This document shows, in pieces, positions 51,889 to 61,314 of a DNA stretch of 64,000 nt. The notes under the pieces were generated by a model. The model did no database searches, was not told the DNA's origin, and worked only from the letters and a program-made list of their open reading frames with translations. Origin of the DNA: Cohnella sp. SGD-V74 (lineage in GTDB: Bacteria > Bacillota > Bacilli > Paenibacillales > Paenibacillaceae); contig NZ_PVYW01000007.1 in assembly GCF_003001675.1 (NCBI RefSeq), positions 62,001 through 126,000 of the forward strand, in the 5' to 3' direction. The translations under genes were made by a program, and so were the position numbers. How positions within the stretch are numbered: the first letter of the stretch is position 1; each line of letters opens with the position of its first letter.

Positions 51889-54360
51889 GTGTCAACTGTA
51901 ATTATTTCTCCCAAACCAACGAACGAGGAGCGTGTGCTAAGGATGACGAATGCACAGGTGCGGCAGGCGGAACAGGAACGGCTTGATTCGGTGACGGAAA
52001 AGTTAAAAGCACGACTCGCCGAGCTGGAGCCGGAGGCCATCGGTCTGCGAGAGCAGGTCACAGATATGCGCAAGCGCTTCTGGGAAGAGGTTACGGTGAA
52101 TACGAGCACGGACGAGGACTTCGAGGAGACCTTCTTCACGATTCGGCAGCAGGCCGCGGTGCTGTCCGAACGCGAGCGCAGCCATCGGCAGTTGATGAAG
52201 CAGTGGAACAGCCTCAACCGACTGCTGCCTTCTCCGTATTTCGGGCGAATCGATTTTCGGGAGGACGGCTTGGGTTTGACCGAGCAAATCTACATCGGGG
52301 TAGCGTCATTTCTCGAGGAGGACGGCATGGACTTCCTCGTATACGATTGGCGCACGCCGATCGCGAGCATGTACTACGATTATTCTCCGGGTTCGGCCGC
52401 TTACGATACGCCGGGCGGACGCATTGCCGGGACAATGGAGCTGAAGCGGCAGTTTCGGATTCAAGACGGGCGTATACGCAATTTGTTCGATGCGAACGTC
52501 ACGATCGGCGACGAGCTGCTGCAGCAGGTGCTGGGCAAGGGCGCGGACGCGCAGATGAAGAGCATCGTGGCGACGATCCAGAAGGAACAAAACGAAATTA
52601 TCCGCAACGACAAGAACAGGATGCTGATCGTGCAAGGGGCGGCGGGCAGCGGCAAAACTTCCGCAGCGTTGCAGAGGGTGGCCTACTTGCTGTACAAACA
52701 TCGCGACAAGCTGAGCGCAGACCAGATCGTCCTTTTTTCTCCCAATCCGATTTTTAACAGCTATGTTGCCACGGTTCTTCCCGAGCTTGGCGAGGAGAAT
52801 ATGCAGCAGGCGACTTTCCAGGAATACCTCGAATACTGGCTCGGTTCCGCGTTCGCGTTGGAGGACCCGTTCGATCAGATCGAATACGTTCTTGCCGCAC
52901 GAGGGGAGCCGGGGTACGAAGCGCGGATGGAAGGGATCGAATACAAAGCGTCGGAGGCTTACCTGCAGGCGCTTCAGCACTATGCGAAATGGCTTGAGAG
53001 GGAGGGAATGCGATTTAACGCCATCCGTTTTCGAGATCGGGAGTTGATTAGCGCGGAGCGGATGAAGGCGCAATTTTACGGCGGGGATCCGTCCATTCGC
53101 TTGGCCAATCGCGTCGCTCTGCTGCAAGAGTGGCTTCTTAAGGAGCTTCGCGCGCTGGAGCGCAAGGAACGGGAGGCTTCCTGGGTGCAGGAGGAGCTGA
53201 ATTACCTCGACAACGATCAATACGCGGAAATTCATGGCCAGCTCCACAAGGAGCGCGGGGTGTTCGATTTCGCCGAGCAATATGCGGTCATTCAGGAAAA
53301 GCTTCGCAACGAACGCCGGGGGGACGAGGGAGATTTCGACTACGCCGAGCGGGAGGAGGAGCTGCTTCGCCAGATGGTGGTCAAGGAAAGCTTCACTCCG
53401 CTGAGGCGCAGCGTGAAGAAGCTGGCCTTCATAGACTTGAACGCGCTGTACGTTCAACTGTTCGGCGATGAGGCCGAGTATCGGAAGATGACCGGGGGGT
53501 CCGAAGTTCCCGCGCATTGGACGGCGATCTGCGAACAAACGAAAGAGAAGCTGGAGCGATCCGAATTGTTCTACGAGGACGCGACTCCGTATCTGTACTT
53601 GAGGGAGCTTGTCGAGGGGGTCCGCACGAACACGGAGGTGCGGCATGTGTTCGTCGACGAGGGGCAGGACTATTCGATGTTCCAGTACGAGTATTTGAAA
53701 AAGCTGTTTCCCCGCGCGCGTATGACGGTGCTCGGCGACTTCGGCCAGGCGATATTCACTCAAGCGACGGATTTGCGAGGGACCGAATCGCCGCTCGTAA
53801 GGCTGTACGGCGAGGATGAAACGACGCTTATTCGTCTTGTTCGCAGCTATCGTTCCACTCGGGAAATCGTGGAATTCACGAAGCGGCTGCTGCCGGAGGG
53901 CAATGAGATCGTCCCGTTCGAGAGGGGCGGAGATAAACCCAGGCTTATTCAGTCCGGCGATCGCGAGAATCGGGCGGCGAGAATCGCGGCCGATCTAACG
54001 GAGCTTCGGAGCGAGGGCTTCGACACCGTAGCCGTCATAACGAAAACGGAGGCGGAGAGCGCGGAGGCTTACGAACTCTTGACCGCACAAGGACTCACAG
54101 ATCTGCGGCTCATTACGAAGAAGTCTCTCTCCTTCGAGAAAGGCGCCATGGTCATCCCCGCTTATTTGGCTAAGGGCGTCGAATTCGACGCGGTGCTGAT
54201 CTACGACGCTTCCTCCGACGTTTACGGGAGGGAAGGCGAGCGCAAGCTCTTCTACACGGCATGCACGCGCGCCATGCATCAGCTTCGGCTGTATGCTTCG
54301 GGGACGTGGTCTCCTTTTCTTGAAGGGGTGGATAACTCGTTGTATGAGGCCATGCGGTAG
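51889..54360 (+). CDS. helD: RNA polymerase recycling helicase HelD (UvrD/Rep-like)
   Basis: The start is set at GTG 51889, with GGAG 9 bases upstream and downstream of the promoter; ATG 51943 is an alternative. The ~823-residue protein has an N-terminal coiled-coil arm (AEQERLDSVTEKLKARLAEL...), a superfamily 1 ATPase core with Walker A QGAAGSGKTSAAL, Walker B-like HVFVDEGQDYS, LLRLVRSYRST-type motif IV (RLVRSYRSTREIVEF) and motif VI near YTACTRAMHQL. HelD binds stalled RNA polymerase and removes it from DNA. The length is slightly above B. subtilis HelD. Confidence 0.9.
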   Translation: MSTVIISPKPTNEERVLRMTNAQVRQAEQERLDSVTEKLKARLAELEPEAIGLREQVTDMRKRFWEEVTVNTSTDEDFEETFFTIRQQAAVLSERERSHRQLMKQWNSLNRLLPSPYFGRIDFREDGLGLTEQIYIGVASFLEEDGMDFLVYDWRTPIASMYYDYSPGSAAYDTPGGRIAGTMELKRQFRIQDGRIRNLFDANVTIGDELLQQVLGKGADAQMKSIVATIQKEQNEIIRNDKNRMLIVQGAAGSGKTSAALQRVAYLLYKHRDKLSADQIVLFSPNPIFNSYVATVLPELGEENMQQATFQEYLEYWLGSAFALEDPFDQIEYVLAARGEPGYEARMEGIEYKASEAYLQALQHYAKWLEREGMRFNAIRFRDRELISAERMKAQFYGGDPSIRLANRVALLQEWLLKELRALERKEREASWVQEELNYLDNDQYAEIHGQLHKERGVFDFAEQYAVIQEKLRNERRGDEGDFDYAEREEELLRQMVVKESFTPLRRSVKKLAFIDLNALYVQLFGDEAEYRKMTGGSEVPAHWTAICEQTKEKLERSELFYEDATPYLYLRELVEGVRTNTEVRHVFVDEGQDYSMFQYEYLKKLFPRARMTVLGDFGQAIFTQATDLRGTESPLVRLYGEDETTLIRLVRSYRSTREIVEFTKRLLPEGNEIVPFERGGDKPRLIQSGDRENRAARIAADLTELRSEGFDTVAVITKTEAESAEAYELLTAQGLTDLRLITKKSLSFEKGAMVIPAYLAKGVEFDAVLIYDASSDVYGREGERKLFYTACTRAMHQLRLYASGTWSPFLEGVDNSLYEAMR

Positions 54361-54570
54361 GCGATTGAATGTTTTTTCAAGCGATAGGGAGTTTGCCGCT
54401 AACGCGAAGCGAGACCCGGATCGTTTCCAGAACCGCACATATATGGCGATGACTAAAATTGGGTAGTCTGGAGTGGCTCGTTTTTAGTGGAGTGGGCTGC
54501 ACATAAGACCAATCGGTGGGGACGATAGGCTCATGAGGGATGCGTTTTTCGACATAGTCACTATAACGAC

Positions 54571-54903
54571 TCACGAGAGTTCGCTCAGCCTCATGCGATA
54601 AAAGCGCCAACGCGAGGCATCGTGCTCTTGTTCGGGATTCAGATCGTCAAAAATAAAAGCATCTTCGAAAGGTCTCCCACCGTATTTACGCTGCAAGGCT
54701 TCAATCTCGTTCAGCAACATCATTTTCTCGTCATCGGCGGCAAAGGATTCGTTTGCCTGCTTTGTGTAGCGCTCAATAACATGCCCGAGAGGCTCGATTC
54801 GACCATCACGGTGTTTGAAGGGGGTGCTGTGGGGGATCTTGGCGTGCTTGTGAGGCTCTCTTTCGTAACCGATGAACCGGCCTTCATCGATCCAATTAAA
54901 CTA
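54571..54903 (-). pseudogene. Degraded reading frame of unknown origin
   Basis: The minus strand from 54900 to a TGA at 54571 is open for 109 codons (FNWIDEGRFIGYEREPHKHA ... LGHVIERYTKQANESFAADD ... MLLNEIEALQRKYGGRPFED). It reads like a real protein fragment, but has no start codon in its first half and a TAG directly upstream. A second open stretch in another frame follows (to 54377), suggesting frameshifts. The family was not recognised; a phage or transposon origin is possible. The rest of the gene-free stretch 54361-55038 holds only the SelO promoter. Confidence 0.4.
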
Positions 54904-54979
54904 CAATTTATCTATGTCCGACTTTGCGCCCAATATTCCACCGTATTTCGCGGTTGCTTTTCTGGCGCCTCACTAAGGG

Positions 54980-54985
54980 TATAAT
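54980..54985 (+). promoter_or_regulatory. -10 box of the SelO gene
   Basis: A consensus TATAAT lies about 55 bases upstream of the SelO start; the nearest -35-like hexamer TTGCTT is 20 bases away, which is too far to be ideal. Confidence 0.45.
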
Positions 54986-55038
54986 AGGACTGTAACTTGA
55001 AGAACGGTCCAAAAGTTTACTGGGAGCAAGGTGATATT

Positions 55039-56535
55039 GTGGAAGAGAAGAAAGAGCCGCAGAGAGCGGGATGGAACTTCGATAACAGCTACGCCAGACT
55101 GCCGGAGACGCTCTATACCAAGATGGAGCCGACGCCGGTGCGCGCGCCGAAGCTGGCCGTTCTGAACGAACGGCTGGCGGCGTCGCTTGGGTTGAACGCT
55201 GAGGCGCTCCGGAACGGGGCGGGAGCGGAGGTGTTCGCCGGCAACCGGGTCCCGGAAGGCGCGGAGCCTCTTGCTCAAGCGTATGCGGGACATCAGTTCG
55301 GGCATTTCAACCGGCTCGGCGACGGAAGGGCTCTGCTGCTCGGGGAACAGATCACGCCCGAGGGAGAACGCTTCGACATCCAGCTCAAGGGCTCCGGCCG
55401 AACGCCGTATTCTCGCGGAGGCGACGGAAGGGCGGCGCTCGGGCCGATGCTGCGGGAATACATTATTAGCGAAGCGATGCACGCGCTGGGCATTCCGACG
55501 ACGCGCAGCTTGGCGGTCGTGACGACCGGACAGCCCATCCAGCGGGAAAGAGAGCTGCCGGGCGCGATTCTGACCCGCGTAGCCGCCAGCCATATTCGCG
55601 TCGGGACGTTCCAGTACGCGGCGGCATGGGGGAGCGTCGAGGAGCTGCGGGAGCTGGCCGATTATACACTGCTGCGGCATTATCCCGAGGCGGCGAACGG
55701 AGAGCGGAACGGCGGCAACGAAATCGGAAACGCCCTGCTGCTGCTGAAGGAAGTTATCCGTCGCCAAGCCAAGCTGATCGCCCAATGGCAGCTCGTCGGC
55801 TTTATCCATGGGGTCATGAATACCGACAACATGGCGCTCAGCGGAGAGACCATCGATTATGGCCCGTGCGCCTTCATGGACGTCTACGACCCGGCGACGG
55901 TGTTCAGCTCAATCGATTCCAATGGACGCTACGCCTATGGCAATCAGCCTCAAATCGCGATCTGGAACTTGGCGAGATTCGCGGAGACGCTGCTGCCGCT
56001 GTTGCACGACGAAGAGGAGCAGGCGATTGCCATTGCGGAAGGCGCGCTTGGAGAGTTCGGCGAGCAGTATCACGGACATTGGTTGGCGGGCATGAGGGCG
56101 AAGCTGGGGATTGCCAACGAGGAAGATCAGGACGAGGAACTGGTCCGAGACCTCCTCGTTCTGATGCAGAAGCATCGCGCGGACTACACGAACACTTTCC
56201 GCGCACTGACCGCGGACGCGATCGAAGAGACGGCGCTTCACAGCGTCGAGGAGTTTCAACGATGGCATAAGCGGTGGCAGGCGAGATGGGAGCGGCAGAC
56301 GGCAAGCCGGGAAGAAGCGCGGCAGTTGATGCACGGGAGCAACCCGGCCGTCATTCCCCGCAACCATCGGGTCGAGGAGGCGCTGGAGGCCGCGTCGGAG
56401 CGGGGCGATTACAGCGTCATGGAGCGTCTGCTCGCCGTGCTGGAACAGCCGTACGCGCATTCCTCCGAGCAAGCTCCGTATTGCGAGACGCCCGATCCGT
56501 CAGGGCTTCCTTACCGGACGTTCTGCGGCACTTGA
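55039..56535 (+). CDS. selO: SelO/YdiU family protein adenylyltransferase (pseudokinase fold)
   Basis: The start is GTG 55039 with AAGGTGA just upstream; TTG 54997 is an unlikely longer start. The 498-residue protein carries the SelO pattern: [71 protein letters not shown], and the inverted active site [28 protein letters not shown]. SelO proteins transfer AMP to Ser/Thr/Tyr of target proteins, notably in redox responses. A C-terminal selenocysteine is not expected in bacteria. The last 36 bases overlap the convergent LuxR gene. Confidence 0.93.
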   Translation: MEEKKEPQRAGWNFDNSYARLPETLYTKMEPTPVRAPKLAVLNERLAASLGLNAEALRNGAGAEVFAGNRVPEGAEPLAQAYAGHQFGHFNRLGDGRALLLGEQITPEGERFDIQLKGSGRTPYSRGGDGRAALGPMLREYIISEAMHALGIPTTRSLAVVTTGQPIQRERELPGAILTRVAASHIRVGTFQYAAAWGSVEELRELADYTLLRHYPEAANGERNGGNEIGNALLLLKEVIRRQAKLIAQWQLVGFIHGVMNTDNMALSGETIDYGPCAFMDVYDPATVFSSIDSNGRYAYGNQPQIAIWNLARFAETLLPLLHDEEEQAIAIAEGALGEFGEQYHGHWLAGMRAKLGIANEEDQDEELVRDLLVLMQKHRADYTNTFRALTADAIEETALHSVEEFQRWHKRWQARWERQTASREEARQLMHGSNPAVIPRNHRVEEALEAASERGDYSVMERLLAVLEQPYAHSSEQAPYCETPDPSGLPYRTFCGT

Positions 56536-57600
56536 CGGAGAGGCGTAGCGGGAGAAGAGCTGCCAGATCAGCTCTCTGCGGCTGGTTACTCCCGTCTTGG
56601 CGAAGATCGACTTGAAATGATCTTGGACAGTGTAGACCGAGATGTGAAGCTCGGTCGAGATTTTTTGGGTCGACAGCCCGCGGACGACCGCGCCGAGCAG
56701 TTGCTTCTCGCGCTCGGACAGTCCGTAGGCTTCGGCGATCAGCGGGAGTCTGTCGGCCGGCTGCGCCTGCTCGAAGATGACGGCAAGCTGCACGCCCGGA
56801 GCCCGGCCGATCAGCTTGTTGGCTCGAATCGTCACATAGGAGCCGCCCGTGAGCCTGACGCAGGTGCGGGCGGCTTTGCTATGCTCCGACCCCTCAACCA
56901 GAGCGCGAGTGCATACCGCCCTGATCGGCCGGGGGAGGACTCCGGCGTCGATGTCCTCGGTCTCGCGGAGCGCGGCCAGCCAGCAAGCGGCCGAATCGGT
57001 GGCGGCCAGCTCGGACAACGCGGCTCCGTCGGCGGCCACGATGAGCACGCCCGGCTCCAGCTCCGTCTCCACGGCGGATTCGCCGACCAGGGCCAGGCTC
57101 GTTCGCCGCAAAGCGGAAGCGATTGCCGGTACAAGCGACGTCAGCAGCGTCAGCTCCTCCGCCGTAAACAAAGGCTGATCCTTCCCTCGGAGCAGAGTCA
57201 GGAATCCCCAGCATTTGCCCCCGCTCACCAGAGCCGCTCTCATCTCGTCCCCGAAGCCGGCGGGCTGCAGCACTTCGCGGAAGCGGACGCTGCGCGCCGG
57301 ATCGCCCTCCGTCGCCAGTCCCAGCGCGGCAGTGGGGCTGTCCGCTTCGGCCAACTCCTCGAAGCGGTTAAAGTCCCGATGCCCGTATTCATATTCGAAC
57401 AGTCGGTGGTGAATCGCCTCCACGCCGTCTTCGGTGACGGCTCCCGCGGACAGAAGCGTTCGCGGGTCGACGACGGTGCAGCACGCCCCCTCGAAGGGAA
57501 AGGCTTCCCGCAGATGCGCCAACAGCGCCAATCTGAACTCTTTGGAAGACTCGGCTCGCTCTGCCAATCGTTCGATCCGTTGCTTGATGTTGTTATTCAT
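56500..57600 (-). CDS. LuxR-type HTH regulator with GAF-like sensor domain
   Basis: ATG 57600 follows CGGAGGG. The 366-residue protein has a GAF-like domain at ~20-165 ([46 protein letters not shown]), a PAS-like middle, and a LuxR HTH at ~295-355 ([57 protein letters not shown]). It lacks a receiver domain. It is divergent from the dehydrogenase at 57718, with an inverted repeat between them that may be its operator. Confidence 0.9.
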   Translation of the reverse strand: MNNNIKQRIERLAERAESSKEFRLALLAHLREAFPFEGACCTVVDPRTLLSAGAVTEDGVEAIHHRLFEYEYGHRDFNRFEELAEADSPTAALGLATEGDPARSVRFREVLQPAGFGDEMRAALVSGGKCWGFLTLLRGKDQPLFTAEELTLLTSLVPAIASALRRTSLALVGESAVETELEPGVLIVAADGAALSELAATDSAACWLAALRETEDIDAGVLPRPIRAVCTRALVEGSEHSKAARTCVRLTGGSYVTIRANKLIGRAPGVQLAVIFEQAQPADRLPLIAEAYGLSEREKQLLGAVVRGLSTQKISTELHISVYTVQDHFKSIFAKTGVTSRRELIWQLFSRYASPSSAAERPVRKP

Positions 57601-57658
57601 ATCGCCCTCCGAGGCGGAAATCCCAGCTTTCTGGGATGGCGCCGCGGCTCCTTATTCG

Positions 57659-57690
57659 TCTAGAGTGGGAATAACCTATTCCTATCTAGA
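57659..57690. promoter_or_regulatory. Inverted repeat in the divergent LuxR/dehydrogenase promoter
   Basis: TCTAGAGTGGGAATA and TATTCCTATCTAGA form an imperfect 32-bp palindrome centred between the two divergent starts. It is a candidate operator for the LuxR protein. A short TCCCAG/CTGGGA hairpin lies beside it at 57621-57636. Confidence 0.5.
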
Positions 57691-57717
57691 ATAAGCAAGG
57701 GAGCTGGCAAGGGCAAC

Positions 57718-58788
57718 ATGGACAAAGACCGGATCGTCGTCGTAGGAGGTTATGGAGCGGTGGGCAGCATCATCTGCCAGGAGCTTGGATATAAATTTTC
57801 CGGCAAAGTGTACGCGGCGGGCAGAAGCCTGGAGCGCGCGGAACGATTCAGCCGGGAGACGGAGGGGCGGGTTCTGCCCATGCGGCTGGACATCAGCCGG
57901 CCTGTCGGTCCCGAAGAGCTGGCCGGCGTCAAGCTGGTCGTCATGTGCGTGGATCAGCAGGATGCTTCATTCGTTCGCGCCTGCTTCCGGAGCGGCTCGC
58001 ATTATATCGACGTGTCGGCGAATATTTCGTTCCTGGCCAAAGTGGAGGCTCTGCGGGCGGAAGCGGAGCGAGGCGGGTCGACGGCCGTCATGAACGTGGG
58101 ACTGGCGCCGGGAGTCACGAATTTGCTGGCGCTCGAAGCCTATCGGCAACTCGACCGGACAGAGGCGATCGAGATTACGATCCTGCTCGGGCTGGGCGAC
58201 CGGCACGGCCAAGCCGCGGTCGAGTGGACGGTGGACAATTTGGGAGCAAGCTTCGAAGTCATCAGGCAGGGGCGCGCGGAGACGGTCGGCAGCTTTACGG
58301 ATGCGAGATTGGCGGATCTGGGCGGTGCGATCGGTCGTAAGCGGGCCTACAGATTTCCATTCTCGGATCAGCGCTCCTTGCCGATCACACTGAACGTGCC
58401 GAACGCGGCGACGAGGCTGTGCTTCGATTCGAACGCCGTGACGGCGCTGCTTGCGGGGGCGCGCGCACTCGGCCTGCACCGCCTGCTGGGGCTGAAGCCG
58501 CTTCGCTCGGCGGCGGTCGCCTGCTTTGGCCGCGTGCACCTCGGCTCGGAGCGCTTTGCCGTTCAAGTCGAAGCGATCGGCGAGAAAGACGGCCGCGCAG
58601 CCACAGCCGTATATCGGCTGCAAGGCCGTCAGCAATCCGAATTGACGGCGCGCTGCGCGCTTGATACCTCCGAAGCTGTCTACCTCGCGGCGATGCCGCC
58701 CGGCGTTTTCTCGATCGAGCAGCTGCTGGATTGGCAGAAGATGAGCCGGCTTAACCAAGAGAAGCTGGAAGCGGAAGTCCGCTCATAG
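57718..58788 (+). CDS. Saccharopine dehydrogenase-like NAD(P)-dependent oxidoreductase
   Basis: ATG 57718 follows GGGAG and CAAGGG. The 356-residue protein has a Rossmann start VVVGGYGAVGSIICQEL, the AGRSLERAERF nucleotide-ribose region, KLVVMCVDQQD, and the Sacchrp_dh_NADP pattern SHYIDVSANISFLAKVEALR and NVGLAPGVTNLLALEAY. The family includes lysine-pathway and lipid-related reductases, so the substrate cannot be named. It is likely controlled by the divergent LuxR protein. Its last 6 bases overlap the convergent bioB gene. Confidence 0.88.
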   Translation: MDKDRIVVVGGYGAVGSIICQELGYKFSGKVYAAGRSLERAERFSRETEGRVLPMRLDISRPVGPEELAGVKLVVMCVDQQDASFVRACFRSGSHYIDVSANISFLAKVEALRAEAERGGSTAVMNVGLAPGVTNLLALEAYRQLDRTEAIEITILLGLGDRHGQAAVEWTVDNLGASFEVIRQGRAETVGSFTDARLADLGGAIGRKRAYRFPFSDQRSLPITLNVPNAATRLCFDSNAVTALLAGARALGLHRLLGLKPLRSAAVACFGRVHLGSERFAVQVEAIGEKDGRAATAVYRLQGRQQSELTARCALDTSEAVYLAAMPPGVFSIEQLLDWQKMSRLNQEKLEAEVRS

Positions 58789-59784
58789 GGCGTTCAGTTC
58801 GATCTCGAAGCCCAAATCCTCGATCAGCTCGTGATCGGCGGTGACGGCCTGTCCCTCCGTTGTTAAGTAATCGCCGACGAAAATGGAGTTGGCCGCATAC
58901 AGCGCAAGCGGCTGCAGCGTGCGCAGGTTGATCTCGCGACCGCCGGCGACGCGAATTTCCTTCGACGGGCAGACGAGCCGGAACAGAGCCAGCACTTTCA
59001 GCGCCTTCATCGGCGGCGTGCGGCCGGCCTTCTCCAGCGGGGTTCCCGGAATGGCGTTCAGGAAGTTGACCGGAATCGAATCTGCATCCAGCTCCCTGAG
59101 CGCATAGGCCATCTCTACGATTTCCGGGTCGGACTCGCCCATGCCGATAATGACGCCGGAGCAGGGCGACATGCCGGACGCTTTCGCCTGGCTGACCGTG
59201 GCGACGCGCTGGTCGTAGGTATGGGTCGTAGTAATGGAAGGGTAGTTGGCTCTGCTCGTGTTCAAATTGTGGTTGTACCGGTGCACGCCGGCTTCCGCGA
59301 GTCGTTCGGCTTGATCGTCCTTCAGAATGCCGAGGCAGGCGCAAATTTTGAGCGGCATCGTCGCGCGGATCTCCCGCACCGCTTCGACGACCTGGTCCAG
59401 CTCTTTGGCGGTCGGGCCTCTTCCGGACGCCACAATGCAGTAGGTGCCCGCCTGACGGGCCAACGCTTCGCGCGCTCCGGCCAGCAGCGTGTCCTTGTCG
59501 AGCAGCGAGTATTTCTTGACGGGGGCCGTCGATACGATCGATTGCGAGCAGTAGCCGCAATCTTCGGGGCAGAGACCGCTCTTGGCGTTGATGATCATGT
59601 TCAGCTTCACTTTTTTGCCGAAGTAGTGCTTTCTCACCGCAAAGGAAGCCTGCAGCAGCGGCAGCACCTCATCATTGTCGGCGCGGAGGACGGCAAGTCC
59701 TTCCTCCGGGGTCAGGCATTGTCCGTTCAGCGCTTTCCGCGCAAGCGACTGCCAGGTATCGACCGCGACAGTGTTCATCATCAA
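58783..59784 (-). CDS. bioB: Biotin synthase
   Basis: ATG 59784 or the in-frame ATGs just after it start the 333-residue radical-SAM enzyme. The Fe4S4 cysteines are Cys72, Cys76 and Cys79 in GLCPEDCGYCSQS; further family motifs are YCIVASGRGP, YNHNLNTS, ESDPEIVEMAYALRELDADS IPVNFL and the Fe2S2-site Arg in VAGGREINL. It inserts sulfur into dethiobiotin, the last step of biotin synthesis. The other bio genes are not in the window. A BirA operator and a good promoter lie upstream. Confidence 0.96.
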   Translation of the reverse strand: MMMNTVAVDTWQSLARKALNGQCLTPEEGLAVLRADNDEVLPLLQASFAVRKHYFGKKVKLNMIINAKSGLCPEDCGYCSQSIVSTAPVKKYSLLDKDTLLAGAREALARQAGTYCIVASGRGPTAKELDQVVEAVREIRATMPLKICACLGILKDDQAERLAEAGVHRYNHNLNTSRANYPSITTTHTYDQRVATVSQAKASGMSPCSGVIIGMGESDPEIVEMAYALRELDADSIPVNFLNAIPGTPLEKAGRTPPMKALKVLALFRLVCPSKEIRVAGGREINLRTLQPLALYAANSIFVGDYLTTEGQAVTADHELIEDLGFEIELNAL

Positions 59785-59814
59785 CCGCCTCCAATGAAAT
59801 CGAATAGGAGCTGA

Positions 59815-59847
59815 TTGTTAACCACTTAAACAAAATTTGGTTAACAA
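59815..59847. promoter_or_regulatory. BirA (biotin repressor) operator
   Basis: TTGTTAACC, 15 bases, GGTTAACAA: perfect arms of the Gram-positive BirA box. It lies just downstream of the bioB start point, so biotinoyl-AMP-loaded BirA would block bioB. Confidence 0.95.
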
Positions 59848-59859
59848 TTAAACGTTGAA

Positions 59860-59888
59860 ATTCTATCATTACGAGGCTTTCTTGTAAA
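59860..59888 (-). promoter_or_regulatory. Sigma-A promoter of bioB
   Basis: On the minus strand: TTTACA (59888-59883), 17 bases, TAGAAT (59865-59860). Confidence 0.75.
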
Positions 59889-59915
59889 GCGCCAATAGAT
59901 TAGCTTACAGACCGG

Positions 59916-59924
59916 TGTTATAAT
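59916..59924 (+). promoter_or_regulatory. Extended -10 promoter of the MFS gene
   Basis: TGTTATAAT is an extended -10 located 28 bases before the GTG start. The -35 region overlaps that of the divergent bioB promoter. Confidence 0.55.
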
Positions 59925-59951
59925 AGCCGAACGAACAGGGGGAATGAACAG

Positions 59952-61232
59952 GTGACAGACGATGAGGTAAAACGGATATATAAAAGAACGCTGATTGTCG
60001 TCGTGATCTCGCAAATATTCGGAGGAGCGGGACTGGCCGCAGGCATAACGGTAGGGGCATTGATGGCTCAGGAGATGCTCGGTACGGACAGCTATGCGGG
60101 AGTTCCGGTCGCCCTCATCACGCTGGGTTCGGCGGTTGCGGCCTACTTGGTGGGACGTCTGACGCATCGGTACGGGCGCCGGATCGGATTGTCGACGGGG
60201 TTTCTCGCCGGAGGAGTCGGGGCGGTGGGCATCGTGCTCGCGGGAGCGATGAATCAGCTCGTTCTGCTATTGGTCTCCATGCTGATCTACGGCGCGGGAA
60301 CGTCGACGAACCTGCAGGCCCGTTATGCAGGCACCGACCTCGCCAAGCCGGGACAGCGGGCGAAGGCGGTCAGCCTGTCGATGGTGTCCACCACTTTCGG
60401 CGCGGTGGCGGGACCGAACCTGGTGAAGCCGATGGGGGATTTCGCGCAATCGTTTGGCTTTCCCGCGCTGACCGGACCGTTCCTGCTGTCGGCTGCGGCT
60501 TTCCTGGCGGCGGGGCTGTTCCTGCTTGCTTTTCTCCGCCCGGACCCTTATCTTGTGGCGAAAGCGGAAGCCGCCCGGCAGGAAGCGGTCGAGCAGGAGT
60601 CAACCGCGAGAGAGGCTGCCTCCACCCGGTCCGCCTCCGCGGCAAGCCGCCCGTCGTCCCCGTTTCACAATCGAGGACTGGTCGTCGGAACGACCGTCAT
60701 GGTGCTGACGCAAATTGTGATGATCGCGATTATGACGATGACCCCGATCCATATGCAGCATCACGGACACGGGCTCTCGGAGGTCGGGCTGGTCATCGGC
60801 ATTCATGTCGGCGCCATGTATCTTCCGTCCCTTGTGACCGGCGTGCTCGTCGACCGGTTTGGCCGCTATGCGATGGCCGTCGTATCCGGGATTACGCTCC
60901 TGCTCGCGGGCGTACTTGCCGCAGCGGCTCCCGCGGATTCGATGCCGCTGCTGATCGCGGCGCTGGCTTTGCTCGGGCTCGGCTGGAACTTCGGCCTGAT
61001 CAGCGGCACGGCCCAGATCGTCGACGCGACGACGCCGGCGAACCGCGCCAAGACGCAGGGGAAGATCGACGTGCTGATCGTGCTGACCGGAGCGTCGGGA
61101 GGCGCGCTGTCCGGCATGGTCGTCGCCGAATCCAGCTATGCGGCGCTCTCTCTCATCGGCGGCGCGATGTCTCTGCTGCTTATCCCCGTCGTTCTGTGGG
61201 CTCGTAAGGCTCCGCGCGCCCTCCCGGAGTGA
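59952..61232 (+). CDS. MFS transporter
   Basis: The start is GTG 59952 behind AGGGGGAA. The 426-residue membrane protein has about 12 predicted helices in two halves, the MFS loop motif GRLTHRYGRRIGLSTGF after helix 2 and its second-half counterpart DRFGRYAMAV. A ~45-residue Glu/Ala/Ser-rich cytoplasmic loop (~200-240) joins the halves. Substrate unknown; the divergent layout with bioB does not by itself prove a biotin link. Its last codons and the adjacent 10 bases are duplicated near 63733, and their complement encodes a kinase tail. Confidence 0.9.
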   Translation: MTDDEVKRIYKRTLIVVVISQIFGGAGLAAGITVGALMAQEMLGTDSYAGVPVALITLGSAVAAYLVGRLTHRYGRRIGLSTGFLAGGVGAVGIVLAGAMNQLVLLLVSMLIYGAGTSTNLQARYAGTDLAKPGQRAKAVSLSMVSTTFGAVAGPNLVKPMGDFAQSFGFPALTGPFLLSAAAFLAAGLFLLAFLRPDPYLVAKAEAARQEAVEQESTAREAASTRSASAASRPSSPFHNRGLVVGTTVMVLTQIVMIAIMTMTPIHMQHHGHGLSEVGLVIGIHVGAMYLPSLVTGVLVDRFGRYAMAVVSGITLLLAGVLAAAAPADSMPLLIAALALLGLGWNFGLISGTAQIVDATTPANRAKTQGKIDVLIVLTGASGGALSGMVVAESSYAALSLIGGAMSLLLIPVVLWARKAPRALPE

Positions 61233-61242
61233 CGAAGGACAC
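61175..61242. repeat. 68-bp direct repeat, left copy (MFS 3' end)
   Basis: It matches 63733-63800 at 59 of 68 positions in the same orientation. The plus strand encodes the MFS C-terminus (LIPVVLWARKAP...). The minus strand encodes VSFVTPGGRAEPYEPTERRG then stop, nearly the same as the tail of the kinase at the right edge. Confidence 0.9.
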
Positions 61243-61271
61243 GGACGAGATTCCGAGTCGCTTCAAATAGA

Positions 61272-61308
61272 AAAAAGCGCAAACCGATGATGCCGGTTTG
61301 CGCTTTTT
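61272..61308. terminator. Bidirectional terminator between MFS and chitinase
   Basis: AAAAAGCGCAAACCG and CGGTTTGCGCTTTTT form a perfect stem with A/T tracts on both sides, serving both convergent genes. Confidence 0.95.
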
Positions 61309-61314
61309 ATTCTG

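Noticed and set aside
54622..54984. 120-codon plus-strand frame before SelO
   Set aside because: It is antisense to the more protein-like minus-strand remnant, has no ribosome site and ends at the SelO -10 box.
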